From contig OY987248.1 in the NCBI GenBank assembly GCA_963920765.1, positions 9,706,539-9,770,538 on the forward strand: a DNA stretch of 64,000 bases, in the 5' to 3' direction. The notes beneath the pieces are model-generated. The model was given only the letters and a program-made list of their open reading frames with translations. It searched no databases and was not told the DNA's origin. The stretch is from Ulota crispa (Eukaryota > Streptophyta > Bryopsida > Orthotrichales > Orthotrichaceae). Shown piece after piece: positions 45,049-56,007 of the stretch. Both the position numbers and the translations under genes were made by a program. Each line of letters opens with the position of its first letter. Position 1 is the stretch's first letter.

Positions 45049-45984
45049 CTAGTCTAAGGTGACTATGAACAAGAAGGGCGCTAGGAGGCAGCTTTGCCTA
45101 ACCGAGCGTGACAGCTCAAAAAATTCTCCATGTTCACCATTTACAAGGACCGCTGAAGTTGCGTTCTTGTACAACGCCCTCACATTGCAGATGTAGTCTT
45201 TATGGAAGCCAAGTTTTTCCAACGTCACTTCCATGAAGTCCCAGCTAATCCTATCATATGCCTTTTCAAAATCAAGCAATAGTAATGCCAAATCCTGGTT
45301 TGAGTGCTCCGCGTAGTGGATTGATTCCTGTGCCAAAAAGATGTTGTCAACTATGCATCTACCTTGCACAAACTTGGTCTAATTTGGCCGCATGATCTTT
45401 GCTAAAATACCTTACAATTGCGGTGCTAGCACCTTTGCCACTAGTTTATAAAATGAGCCCAGTAACGTAATAGGGCAATAGTTGGAGATATTGCTAGTGT
45501 CACCACTTTTGTGGATCAAAGTGATGAGCCCTCTACTCAACAATGTACCCAAGTCTCCTATTTCAAGAATTTCTGCTATGGCTAGGAGGATGTCCTGGTC
45601 CATGTCTCCTATTGTGCCTGCATACACCTCAGATGGTACCTCGTCAACTCCGGAAGCCTTTCTTGTGGACAGAGCTTTCATCGCTCCCTTGAGTTTCAGC
45701 ATTGTCAATGGTCTAATCACTTTTTGGTTGTGTGCGACCGTGAGCACAGATAGCACACTACCTAACACTTCCATGCAAGCACCTAGCACTTCCTCACTGA
45801 TCTGATCTTCAATGTACAGGGTCTTGTAAAAATTGGTGACCGTGGCTAGCTTCTCTTGTTGCGTTGTGTAGAGGGCGCCGTTCACCTCCAACTGGAGGAT
45901 GTGGGTTTGACCCCTCTTATCCCTGATCGCGCTGAAGCAAGCTTTGGTACATTGGTTACCCTTATGGGACCAGTTTGCGGCCAT
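45049..45984 (-). pseudogene. LINE ORF2 reverse transcriptase, first part
   Basis: The frame 45984-45412 includes ARKASGVDEVPSEVY-like sequence (KASGVDEVPSEVYAG), GLITLIHKSGDTSNISNYCP and ITLLGSFYKLVAKVL, the early RT motifs. The next frame (45369-45049) has LLLLDFEKAYDRISWDFM and SRSVRQSCLLAPFLF. Both are degraded forms of standard L1 RT blocks. The catalytic box lies beyond the inserted 2.16 kb repeat, at about 42.8 kb. Confidence 0.9.
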
Positions 45985-46399
45985 TTTATGGTACCTGTTA
46001 TCAAGGATGGCTAGTGAAAGCTTGTGAAGTGATGTCTTTGTAGCATTCTAGGAGGCCACGACGCTAGTGTCCTCTGGGTACCTAATCAAGTATGATTCCG
46101 CGTCCTTCACTCGCTTGAGGGCATCTCGCTCTTGTTGGTACCACTTGTTGCATCTTTCCTTCTCCAAGTCTTGGTTTTTGTAATGATTCTTTCTTGGGCC
46201 AAGTCTTTTCTCTCAAGCTAGGTAATACCCTCCTCCTGATCATGGCTATTCCATGCATTGAGCAAGCGGTCCTTGTAATTCTTACAAGTCCATACGAATG
46301 CTTGCATGTAGCTATGTCTGCTCATTTTGTGGCAAATAGGGAGGAGCTAAAGGGACAGCGGGGCATGGTCGGAAATCCTAGTATGCAGGTGGGTGTGGA

Positions 46400-47132
46400 A
46401 CACCCCTTCTTGCTCCTTCAAGCATTGGGATATATAAACCCTATTGATCCTTGCGCTCCTTCTTTGAACGCCATCTTGACTGTTGTCCCTTGTGAATTGC
46501 CTCTACAAAGCTGCCTGTATGCTATCCAACATAGACACATCCCTCATCTCGTAATGGTCAAGCAGCCGTACCTAGGCCACCTTCCCACTTCTTGCTACAT
46601 GACGGCAGATTCTAGAGTGATTCCACCTGTCGTTGGAGGCCTTTGTCATGTTAAAGTCACCGACGAGTATGAACTTGTCACTTGAGGCGCCAGCATCTAC
46701 TATTGAGTTCCACAGCCCCCGTCTCTCCCTTGACAAGCAATGTGCATCAATGTTAATAATAGTTACTAATGCGTTGTTCTCAATGTAGATGCTCACATAT
46801 TGCGCTCTATCGGGAACTAGAATAGCCTTTGCATGGATACGTGTGGTTAATTCTGGTGCCAGAAGGATTGCCGTCCCAGCCCTCCATCTTCCACTATCAG
46901 CGTTCAGTAGTGCCGGGTTCCAAAGCTTCCGTCCTCCTACATATGGGAAGCTTCTACTGTGATTTCTACATTGATCATCCTGCATCCAAGGTTCTTGCAA
47001 AAGAATCATCTTTGGTGGTGAGGACATTCTCTCGAAACATCTTTGCATATGTACTTGCATTTGAGCTCCTTGAGCTCTAGTGCTAGCGCCTTGTATGTTG
47101 AATGAGGCTATGGTTATCCCTTCTTCCATCAA
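46400..47132 (-). pseudogene. LINE ORF2 endonuclease domain
   Basis: From Met 47132 the frame shows ITIASFNIQGAS, then KMILLQEPWM, WRAGTAILLAPEL, a Tyr-Val-Ser-Ile strand, and FILVGDFNM. These are the apurinic-endonuclease motifs of L1-type LINEs; the usual LLQET is LLQEP here. In another frame INRVYISQ and TRISDHAPL supply the SDH motif near 46400. This domain would nick target DNA to prime reverse transcription. Confidence 0.85.
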
Positions 47133-47995
47133 AGGGATTGAGCTCCTTTTGGACTTTGCATGGTATTGGCACTTATTCTAGCAGATGTCAAAACTGCTGT
47201 CAATGATGTCGAAGGGGAAGCCGCGGGGGTTCTTGGTTTTTTCCTAAGCTGCTGAGGAGATATATTCAGGCTAGGTATCCAATCCACAATGTCTAGAATT
47301 GTTCCCTAAAGACCGGCACTATCTCTGAACAAGGTGTTGGCCATGTCCCTTCCCTTGCCGCTAGCCAATTATGAGATTTTGCCGCTCTTTATCCAAGCCA
47401 TGGGTATTTCCATCCTAGCTTTGGACTTTGGGGCCACAAGTATAGATGCAAGGATTGTCAATTCTTGAGCATTCTCATCACCATCCCACCGTGCTATCCA
47501 ATTGATCAATTCCCAGTGTTGCAATCTAGACGGTTTCTTTAATCTCTCTTGCATGTTTTCTCAGAGGCTTGCCAAAATTCTGCCTTTTAACATAGTCACT
47601 CCTTGTTCTTGAGGTGTGAAAGAGATAGGCATGGGGTCAATCAAGCTAAGGGGCTCTCCTCTCTCAAGCAAGAATTCTATCCCTAGCTCATTTTTTGTGT
47701 ATGTAATGGACCATATTGTAACGTACTCCTCCCTTTGTGTGTTGGAGGCTTCATTCCTGACTAGGAAGGTATCTTTGAGCTCTTTCTCTATAAAGGATGC
47801 CCAAAATTTGGCTGTTGGCCATGAGGAGGATCTATCCTATTTCTCTTGTTCCCAGAATCTGCCCTCTATCGGACCTTGTGGGTCAAAATTCTCAGCCCTT
47901 GCACTGCCCTAGTGTGGCTTTTACCTTTCTAGTCTCAAAAATTTACGAGGATGGGTTGGGAGCTCCACAAAGGGTAGTATCGGGAAGTTGTCTAC

Positions 47996-48840
47996 CTAGT
48001 CCGCCGTTGAATTCTCCTCCTGATCCACATGAACCTGCTTGTTGACCTCCTCACACAATAGTGCATATGGATTTTGATCCGTTGCTAGGCATGGGGAGGT
48101 CTGACCTTGTTTCATCTTAGCCATGGCCTTTGTCTTCTCTATCTCTTGCCATTCTGCTCTACCCTTCCACAGTGACTCCCTACCTAGCACCAGATCAAAC
48201 TTCTCTTGATCATGTCCCGACTCCTCTTCTTGCTTTATACATTTGCCAATCTCAACTGCTTGTCTGTCTTTTGGTGGAATTCCACGTTTGCCCAATAAGC
48301 AATCCCAGGTTTTGTGGCCAAACTGTTGGCACCTGCTACATTGGTTTGGCAAGCCTGCAAACAACACTCTTTGCTTGTATAGTTTGATTTCCTTTGCATT
48401 GTCACATAACACGTGGATCTGTAAGACTCCTGGTAGTTTAGAGAGGTCCTTTGCTACTACATTCACAATAAGCCTTGAAAGTCTTTTGCTGGCAATGGAA
48501 GTGTCCTCGATAGAGGTGACCCGTCCTACCATTCCCCCCAGGCTCCTGAGCCATGCCTCCAAAGCTAGCTAAGGATCCAATTTTGGAGATTGGACTCTAA
48601 TAGTGGGATTTGGCTTCCGGATAGGGGTTGGGATGACTGGTTTTGCAGCAAAGTTGTTGTGCCAACAATTGAAGCTGATGACCTTACTTCCCATCTCAAT
48701 TCTCCAATGCCAATATATTTCATAGCTCCAGATTCTTTTGAGAATTCTAGCCTAAATTGTCCATTAGCTAGCATCTACATTGATGTGAAAGAGTCACCAA
48801 TGTGTGTTCAAAGGAAATTGAGTAAGTTAGAGTGACCTGG
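47996..48840 (-). pseudogene. LINE ORF1 (nucleic-acid-binding, DUF4283-like with zinc knuckle)
   Basis: Two frames (48774-48565 and 48562-47996) follow each other with a frame slip. The first has ANGQFRLEFSKESGAMKYIG, resembling the DUF4283 fold of plant LINE ORF1. The second has LPGVLQIHVLCDNAKEIKLY and NQCSRCQQFGHKTWDC, a CCHC knuckle of the form CxxCxxxGHxxxxC. The product would coat LINE RNA. The polar tail ends near 47996. Further upstream to about 49440 only broken frames are visible. Confidence 0.75.
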
Positions 48841-49487
48841 CGGTGTGCCCTAAAGCTGTCCAAAAACTAGGCACTTGTAGCGGTGTGGTCTCTTCTTTCT
48901 CATCTCCTTGAGCTTCTTCAATGGGATTACAAACAGCGGCTTCAGATTCAGATCTATAAACAATTGCACCTTCTTCTCATTAGGGATTCCTGTCGGTGTT
49001 GAGCTCTTTGTGCCTGTCTTTGGCGGTGAGTCACCCCACCCTAATTCCTTTGTTGACAGCAGTTTGGGCTCTTCTCTTGATCCTTCCGCGGCTCCAAGAG
49101 TTGCTCCTCCATTCTTGTGTCCACTTTGGCCTATACGAGATTCTCCGCTTGTTCTTCCATGCGAGTTGGCAACGGCGTCAAAATTGATTCCAGAAGCTTG
49201 GACACCATTGGGCCTTTGTAGTGCCTTTCTACAAATAGCTACAAAATACCAAGTTGAAAGATCCTCTACAAACTTGTCTGTATCAAACCCTAAAATACTG
49301 CAAGGACCTGCTCCAACGAATTTGTTGTGGTCGTCAACGTTTCTTCTTTCAGCCTAACTACTTTGCAGTACTCACAAGCTTGCAATAGTGCACAGCCATC
49401 GTGCAGCACTCAAGTGCTTTGGACTCTAAACCCTAAAAGCCCCGGCTCTGCGCCGCTGCAGCAAAAGCGGAAGAATAAACCCCCCCC

Positions 49488-50110
49488 CCACTATCCCTTC
49501 CTTTGGTAATTATTTAAAATTTTGCCCTCACAAGGGGTCACCAAGACCCATGTTTCAATTTGACCCCAAAATAATCCCACATGTCAAAGACCTTTATTGA
49601 TATATGTTGTGAAAGTTTCAAGTCATTCCATGAGTTTTTGCTATATGTTTTGAATGAATCCCCTATTATCCCTTCCTTTGGCAAGTATTTAAAATTTTGA
49701 CTTCACAAAGGGTCACCAAGCCCCATGTTTCAATTTATTCTTGAATTAATCCTACATGTCACACACCATTATTGAAAGATGTTGTGAAAGTTTCAAGCCT
49801 TTCCAACACTTTGTCATTTGTGTTTTAAATAAAACCTCCACTACCCCTTCTTTTGGCAATTATTTAAAATTTTACCCTCACAAGGGGTCACCAAGACCCA
49901 TGTTTCAATTTGACCTCAAAATAATCCCACATGTCAAAGACCTTTATTGATATATGTTGTGAAAGTTTCAAGTCATTTGATGAATTTTTGCTCTATGTTT
50001 TGAATGAATCCCCTATTGTCCCTTCCTTTTGCAAGTATTTAAAATTTTGACTTCACAAGGGGTCACCAAGATTTATGTTTTAGTTTAATCCCAAATTAGT
50101 TTTGTAATCA
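49488..50110 (+). repeat. ~175-bp tandem repeat, array 3 (right part of the split array)
   Basis: Units recur at about 49488, 49662, 49838 and 50012. The first begins with the 18 bases duplicated by the LINE insertion. Two variants alternate: one with TATATGTTTTGAATGAATCC and one with TGTGTTTTAAATAAAACC, so part of the array has a ~350-bp dimeric period. After 50110 the sequence becomes unrelated. Confidence 0.9.
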
Positions 50111-50540
50111 ACCAAAAGGAATTTATAAGCATTTCTCATGTAATATACATCAAAATTGCAAGTTCTATTCGTAGACTTTGAAATTTGGAATGAATGTTTA
50201 AAAATAGATGTTCTATTTGAAAGTTCAAAAATGCAATAGTTTTCATGAAGAGAACATGATTAGCTTCCCAAAATAGTATATTTTGTAACAGTAGCAAATA
50301 TTGAAGTGTTCTTTTTTGAAAAATTATCCTTTGTGGAGTATAACTTGAATTGACATGATTCAAATTGGATTGGAAAGTAGAGTCGCTTTTCTATATGGTT
50401 TTTTTTTTAAATTTTTTCAAAAAATGTATTTTCTCATTTTGAGCAGCCGGAAAGAAATGGCAGCAACCAAAAAATGGTTGATTGGGTGTTTAGGGGTTAA
50501 ACGGAAAAAAGAGGCAAAAAAAAGCTGCTTAAGTGGGTAG
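50111..50540. other. Gene-free AT-rich stretch
   Basis: No gene. Near 50490 TTTAGGGGTTAA resembles the outer end of the TTAACCCCTAAA elements, without a partner. The composition changes abruptly to GC-rich at about 50555. Confidence 0.4.
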
Positions 50541-50554
50541 TCCTGCAAAGATTT

Positions 50555-50715
50555 CACGGCCAGGCGCACGCAAAGCAACGGCCGCACATGCCCTAATCGC
50601 GGGTATAGGCGCCTTGACCAATTGCGTCCGCGCCCTTGGAGGGGCCAGGGCGCGGACCCATCACGCCCCTAAGTCTGCGCAAGCGTGCCTCCCCATACTT
50701 AAGGGGAGGTTTGCA
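50555..50715. repeat. GC-rich island 5 upstream of zinc-finger copy 2
   Basis: A shorter island with TTGCGTCCGCGCCC, GGGCGCGGACCC and AAGTCTGCGCAAG, showing the same GCGCGGAC word in both senses. CCATACTTAAGGGG at about 50693-50706 may serve as a weak TATA-like box. The ATG of copy 2 follows about 150 bp later. Confidence 0.58.
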
Positions 50716-50858
50716 CCCTCACTCTTTACCTCACCTCCCCTTCTTCCTTCTCACGAGCTAGTTGGTTGGGAATTGGTGGGGTCTACAGATTCACACCAAC
50801 TCACATTAGTTTAACAAACTTAACTAACTATTATTGTAATTATAATACTAGTCTTAGC

Positions 50859-53173
50859 ATGGCAACACCAAGGGCACAGCAGAAGGAGGAGAAAAACAAA
50901 GGCAGGGACCAAAGGAGCCTTATACAATGCAGGATAATGCACGTTCTCAAAAATCCGGCAAAGATTGCTTTTTGAGGCTAAAACAAAATACCCAATCCAT
51001 GGTATGGAGAAATTTGCAACGACTACATCAATTGGTGCTACATTGACAATGTTTTTCCAGAAGAACGTCATCATAATTATTGTAAATCAAATAAAGCAAA
51101 CTTGCGGTACTGCACCAATGATGCTCTCAAAGAACGTTGTATAGAAGATTTTCAATTTCTGTACAACATAGCAATTTTGACTCGCAACAAAGTGTCACTA
51201 TTAATTTGCAGAGGTGTGTGGGCAGAGTTGAAGTTGAACAAATGAATGGACTGCTCAACAGTGAAAAGCATTGGTGACAAAATGCACGTTCTACTACATC
51301 AAGATGGATTTATTTAAGAGGGGTGAAGAAGTTCCCAAATGGGGAGTTGAAGGATAATGGACCAGTAAGAGCGACGAAAGGCAAGGCGGTAGTTGACCCC
51401 AACTCTTCAGCTGATGATGACTCAGATGGAACTCACACTCTATTGCATCCTAGAAGCATTAAGGCATTCAATCGCACCAAGAAATGGAGAATACAGAGAG
51501 TAGAGATGCACGCAACATTATATGGTCTATTGCCAGAGCCAGAAGGGCCAGGTGGCACGGCAAACACAATGGACGACGGATATGGCGTTAACTTGGATAT
51601 GGAGTTGAAATCCGGCAATGAAGTGGATGAACTACCTAGGCTTGACGTGGACATGGCTGCCGTGAGTATTTGTCTCTCTTAAGCATTTAACAATGAAGAA
51701 GGAATGTGAGCAGTACGCGAGGAAAATGCAGAGTTGCGGAGAGTTGATGAGCAAAAGAGCAGCACAATTTTGAGCCTTCAAGGTGAAATTGCATCACTTC
51801 AAATGCAATTACAAGAAGCAACCACTTTGGTCAAGGCTCTACAATTGTCACAGAATATCAAGCGCACACCACAAGCAGTTTTGGAAGAGGTGGCAAAGAA
51901 AACAAAGGAACTAGCAATGGAGCAGACAAAGAACATCAAATCAAAAGGCAAGTACACCGAGCTTGAAGATTGTGCTAATGCCAACACAACAGCTCTTGTA
52001 CAGCAATATTTCTATTGCAAATTGGCATGCCTTCAATATATGGATGGCCATCATCAAATTGCAAAAGAAATCAAGAGTATTAGCAAAGAATACATGAAGA
52101 GCATGCCACCATGCAGCCTTTTAATGACCTCGTGGCCAACTGTGGATGAGATGTTCAACATGGACAAATTGCCAACAAAGGAGGTGGGCCCCATTGCTAA
52201 CATCGTCACGGTTGTGGATTGGGAGAAATACGATTGGGATTACAAAACCAGATTGTCTGCAAACCAATTCAACAAGCACAAATTGTGGCCAAATCCTTAG
52301 ATGTTTCTTGAAGACGACACACAAGGTGGAATGTGCTATGTGGGATTTGGCCCAAAAGAGGGGTGGCAAGTGGGAATGTGCCATCACATGTACCATCCAA
52401 CTTGTCTAATTAATTTGATGGTTGTTTGAAGGCAATGTGTAATATGCAAAGCGCCATTTCACCATCGACTTTACCATCAATTCAAAGGTCACTTCATGCC
52501 GCCGAACTTTGAGTTCAATGAACTCATGTGTCCAAAAGTTCCCAATAAATGGGGAACTGATGTACTATGGAGTTGGCGCTTGAATGATTTCTCGCACAGA
52601 AAAAACATCTAGAGTATGTAGCATGGGTGGGAGAAAAGACCAAAAGACATTGTCAAGATTTGTGAGAAGCTCATTCCAGCAACCAGCCGGAAGACGTTTG
52701 AGAAAAGGCAATTTTTTTATCAGTGCTTTGGGGGCTATTTTGACCAAGATCAGAAAAGGTTCTTGTTTGGAAAACCACCGTATAGAAAGTACTATACACA
52801 TGACAGTGAGCTAGTGATTAGACCTAGCACAAGGGCGGAGAGATATGGAACTTCTCGCGACAAGGATGAGGTTACAATCCAAACGCCCTTTTATAAATTG
52901 TGGATGCACATGAACGAGTGGAATGACAAGTATCAAAAATTAGCCATTGACATCCTAATGGAAGAGCAATTTCTGTACATTGTAGAACTAATGAAGAAAA
53001 TGTTCTACTCCGACTATTTGAAGGATGCAATGTTTGAGGGGCAACCACTACAAGAAGAGCGGGAGTGGATTGAAAGATTATTCCACGCTTCAAGAGACAA
53101 AGTGGGCGAACTCCATCCGACAAGGGGCCTAAACAACAACAAAATTGGCCCAAGTAGAACACAGCATGAGTGA
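50859..53173 (+). pseudogene. RING-H2-like zinc-finger and coiled-coil protein, copy 2
   Basis: About 770 codons, homologous throughout to copy 1. A basic start (MATPRAQQKEEKNKGRDQ) is followed by the Cys-rich block with YINWCYIDNVFPEE and NKANLRYC, then RGVWAELKL and GVKKFPNGELK. Next come an acidic stretch (51323-51682), a long coiled coil (51734-52050) and the finger (52334-52447) with MCYVGF, GMCHHMYHPTC and RQCVICKAPF; the first Cys of the usual set is replaced. After it lie VLWSWRLNDF and a longer tail with KRPKDIVKICEKLIPATS, FLFGKPPYRKYYTHDSEL and FYKLWMHMNEWNDKY. The end, NNNKIGPSRTQHE, matches the end of copy 1, which supports the whole assignment. Several stops and slips make it a dead copy. 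Function is unknown; the finger suggests ubiquitin ligase or nucleic-acid binding. Confidence 0.6.
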
Positions 53174-53575
53174 CAAGGATCAAGCGACAATGAAAGAATA
53201 CTTGGCGGTACTGAAGGGCATCTGTTGTTCATTGGCTACGAATTTGATGAGCTAGATATGTAGCATTTTCATCTGCCCCACTTACTACCTAGAATTACTC
53301 TCAGGTAGTATAAATCTTGGGCATTTCTAGAAAAGTATAGTGAGTTTTGTATATCACTTCAAGTACTTTCAAAAGGATTCTGCAGATTTTGATATCATGG
53401 TAAATTTGAAAATTTTAATATTTCAATTACTATGTATATTTGTCATTTTGAACTTCAAGACAAGTCTTCAAATACATATTGGAATATGTGTTATTCAAGT
53501 GCACCTTCAAAAGCATTATACTTCTTCAATGTATGCATTCTTCGTTCAATGAAGCTGAATCAAAAGAAAAAATTA
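53174..53575. other. Spacer after zinc-finger copy 2
   Basis: AT-rich and without a gene. It probably contains the 3' non-coding part of copy 2. The sequence turns C-rich at about 53580. Confidence 0.4.
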
Positions 53576-53579
53576 TGTG

Positions 53580-53850
53580 AGCCCGCGGGCACGCCCTACC
53601 CTCCATGCGTGCCCATCTCCGCCGTGCTTGCCCTCCACCATGCGCCCCTCTCCACGGTGCGCGCCCCCTACCATGCACGCCCCCCTCTACGTGTGCCCTC
53701 CACCACGCGCCCCTCTTCACGCGCCCCCCATTGCGCGCTCCCGTCTCTGCTGTGTGCACCCCTCCTCTCCGTGTGCCAACCGTCCGTGCCCAACCCACAG
53801 TTGACCCGCCTGCGCCCAGCTCTACATCGGCGCAAATCCTACCAATTGCT
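53580..53850. repeat. C-rich island 6
   Basis: Repeated GCGCCCC, ACGCGCCCC and GTGCGCGCCCCC words on the plus strand. It resembles the other islands in composition and position before a coding unit, but it lacks the GCGCGGAC/GTCCGCGC word, so membership in the same family is doubtful. Frames of up to 217 codons inside are Pro/Arg-rich composition artefacts. Confidence 0.4.
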
Positions 53851-53912
53851 GCCCCAACTAAATACGCCTTTGCCCGCTCTGCGTTGGTGCCCGATAGTGG
53901 CAAGTTGGCACC

Positions 53913-54735
53913 TTGCCTACCTTTCAGCCTGCCACCGTATACCCCTTCTGGCTTGCCAGCGTGTACAAAGGTAAGTCCACGTACTTCTTTTACCCCTCTT
54001 CCATAGTCAATTGTAAGTTGACCACATCGAATAGACATAGGCCTCCATTGGACACATTGGGTGGAGAGGTGGGCAGGCGGACGAGCGGTCCAAAGTAACA
54101 ACCATGATGCCGACATGGAGACCGTACTGAGTAAAGTTGAGGACAAGGTGGAGACCCTACTAGAGGATTCTAACGACATTACATGTAGACTCGCGGACGC
54201 GGAGAAAGAGGCCGTTTATTGCAGTGGAATGGTTGATCAACTTGTTAGGCAATTTGCCAAATTTGGCACAACTTTTGGCCTCTCAGATGTTGGAGACCGT
54301 GGAGGCTAGAGCAATGTAATTGTAGGTGACGGGCCCATGCACAACATGCTACGCAATAGCTTGTCTAATCAGGACAATTTGCTGCTGAGGATGCAATTAT
54401 TTGAGGCTAAGCAACGCATTATAGACTGCAGACTGCAAGCCTCCAGTCAATACCTCAAGGCCTTGCAAACAAAGCAAGCTTCTTTGCAAGCCATATGCCT
54501 CTGCTGCGTCATACACGTAGCACCACTTCCAACGCCTGGGCTTGATATTCCATCAAGGCCAGATTTTGGCAAGATGCCATCCACATTGTCGTGCGCCATC
54601 TATTCGGAGGGCTTTCCTTACTGGCACACGCTTATATGCAGCTGCAAACACCTTTACAACCCTTGGTGTGTTGCGTCATGGTTTAGGAATACTTTCAATT
54701 GAGCGTCAACGGAACGTGGACGTGTCTCCTTGATG
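53913..54735 (+). pseudogene. Coiled-coil and RING-like protein, copy 3 (short relative)
   Basis: A short frame MPTFQPATVYPFWLASVYKG ends at AAAGGTAAGT (about 53970), a good splice donor. The next frame (54061-54309) has DMETVLSKVEDKVETLLED, a coiled coil. In another frame (54337-54702) a second coil (LLLRMQLFEAKQRIIDCRLQ) is followed by the finger at 54592-54669: CAIYSEGF, then ICSCKHLYNPWC. This matches CPICFNGF and CTHMYHPFC of copy 1, with two ligands changed. The shared CxH(M/L)Y(H/N)PxC core and the preceding coiled coil support a distant family link. The N-terminal blocks of copies 1 and 2 are absent. Confidence 0.45.
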
Positions 54736-55326
54736 TGGTTGAAGGCATGCGGATTCACGGGCTTGAATGACAAAGATTGTAGCTACCACTTGTGACAGCA
54801 TAACACCGAGCTTCGGAGTTGATGTTGCCAACCTCCATTTGAGTGGAGGCCATGCAGGCATCGATACATAGCGTCTCCTTTGGAAAGGAGGATTTTTTAA
54901 TATGTTTATTCTCTTTTCATGGCTTGAAAGACCAGCCGCTTCTATTTAGATTGTGCTTTACCTGATTGCCTTGAGTGGAGTTACCATATGTAGAGTCTAG
55001 GTTCTTACAATTTTATTGCCGACTTCCTTCCTTGTCCACTTATATAAATGATCTTTCTCTAAATAGAAGTGCGTTTCTAGATTGTCAATGTAGTGCTATT
55101 TAAAAATATTGAGGTCTATGGGTCCCGTCAAATATTCATATAAATAGAGTGTGTTTTCTGGCTCTTGTGAAATGACCCACGTCTTACTAGTATGTAATGC
55201 ATTCTTGTGTGGTTTAGGATTGGGCAATGCTGCTTCCAAATATAGTCCTACACAAGCCTCACTGCAGTTCCTTCTACAAAGATTAATGTTGCCCTCGACG
55301 TTCATCTAACAATAATTTACCTTGTC
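54736..55326. other. Intron-like stretch with a short inverted repeat
   Basis: No coding frame. CTTCTATTTAGA (about 54943) is matched in reverse by CTAAATAGAAG (about 55058-55068), 115 bp apart, suggesting a small decayed MITE. If the flanking pieces are one gene, this is an intron. Confidence 0.35.
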
Positions 55327-55339
55327 ATGTACATTACAG

Positions 55340-56007
55340 GAACTGGCATCTTTGGTGAAGGTCTAGGTTTAGCCTCGGCTACCGTGAACACTTTCTCAAA
55401 GTCCGTCGTCAAAACGGTCGACATGACAAGTGGGCTTGGTCAGCAAAATGCTTTGAAGATTGTAGGCGGGGACGTAGCCTACATGTCGCCTTCACTCATT
55501 CCTAGTTCTCTCCGGTCACTTGCAAGTGAGGCTTGCGTCTCCCACGGCATTGGCGTTGAACAAGCTCCGTTAAGAGGAACTGAGGATCTTGCTCCCTCTT
55601 CAGCAACAATGCTAGAAAGCATCATTGAAGGAAGCAAGAACGTGGATGAAGAAACACTTGCGGAAGCCACTGCAGAGCTCACGTGCAAGGAGTGGTCAGT
55701 GCTCCACGCAAAGCCAATGGCCAATCAAACTCTGGTGGGTGTCTACACCTTACCATAAGTGTTTCTTCTTGTCTGCTAAATCAAAATCTCGTACATGGGA
55801 TTTCTAAATTGGTGTCTCATTTTGTGCTATTTGCCATCGAAGGGTATACACCAAGTTGCTGTGTCATTGGCCCCCGTAGCATTGGCCCCCACAACATCAG
55901 TCGTTGTAGCAACTTTGCCACTAGTTTTGGAGTGCCCCGTTCATGGACCTAATCAAGTGCCTAGGAAAGACGCCTATATGGAATTTTTTGAGGAAGAGGA
56001 GCTTTGA
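55340..56007 (+). pseudogene. Exon-like ORFs of unknown family
   Basis: The frame 55327-55758 (143 codons) is Ser/Ala-rich with LASATVNTFSKSVVKTVDMT and EGSKNVDEETLAEATAELT. It ends near CTGGTGGGT, a weak donor. After CATCGAAG, a possible acceptor, GIHQVAVSLAPVALAPTTSV starts a second frame ending in an acidic FFEEEEL. The second piece has a duplicated GCATTGGCCCCC-like word. There is no homology that I recognise. They may be downstream exons of the unit starting at 53.9 kb. Confidence 0.3.

Larger units (their letters stand above)
40604..49487 (-). mobile_element. Near full-length L1-like LINE, split by an LTR-like repeat
   Basis: The LINE reads on the minus strand from about 49487 (5') to 40604 (3'). 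It is flanked by an 18-bp target duplication (40586-40603 and 49488-49505) within a tandem-repeat unit. Removing the inserted repeat (42859-45015) leaves about 6.7 kb, the size of a complete plant LINE. ORF1 has a zinc knuckle; ORF2 has APE endonuclease, reverse transcriptase and a C-terminal CCHC-like finger. Runs of C at 49480-49489 could be extra 5' nucleotides. The 3' end has no poly(A); instead a CCGCC/GGCGG hairpin (40639-40651) lies close to it. Many stops and frameshifts show that it is dead. Confidence 0.9.

Noticed and set aside
46194-46685. 163-codon plus-strand ORF
   Set aside because: Antisense to the LINE endonuclease region; no domain of its own.
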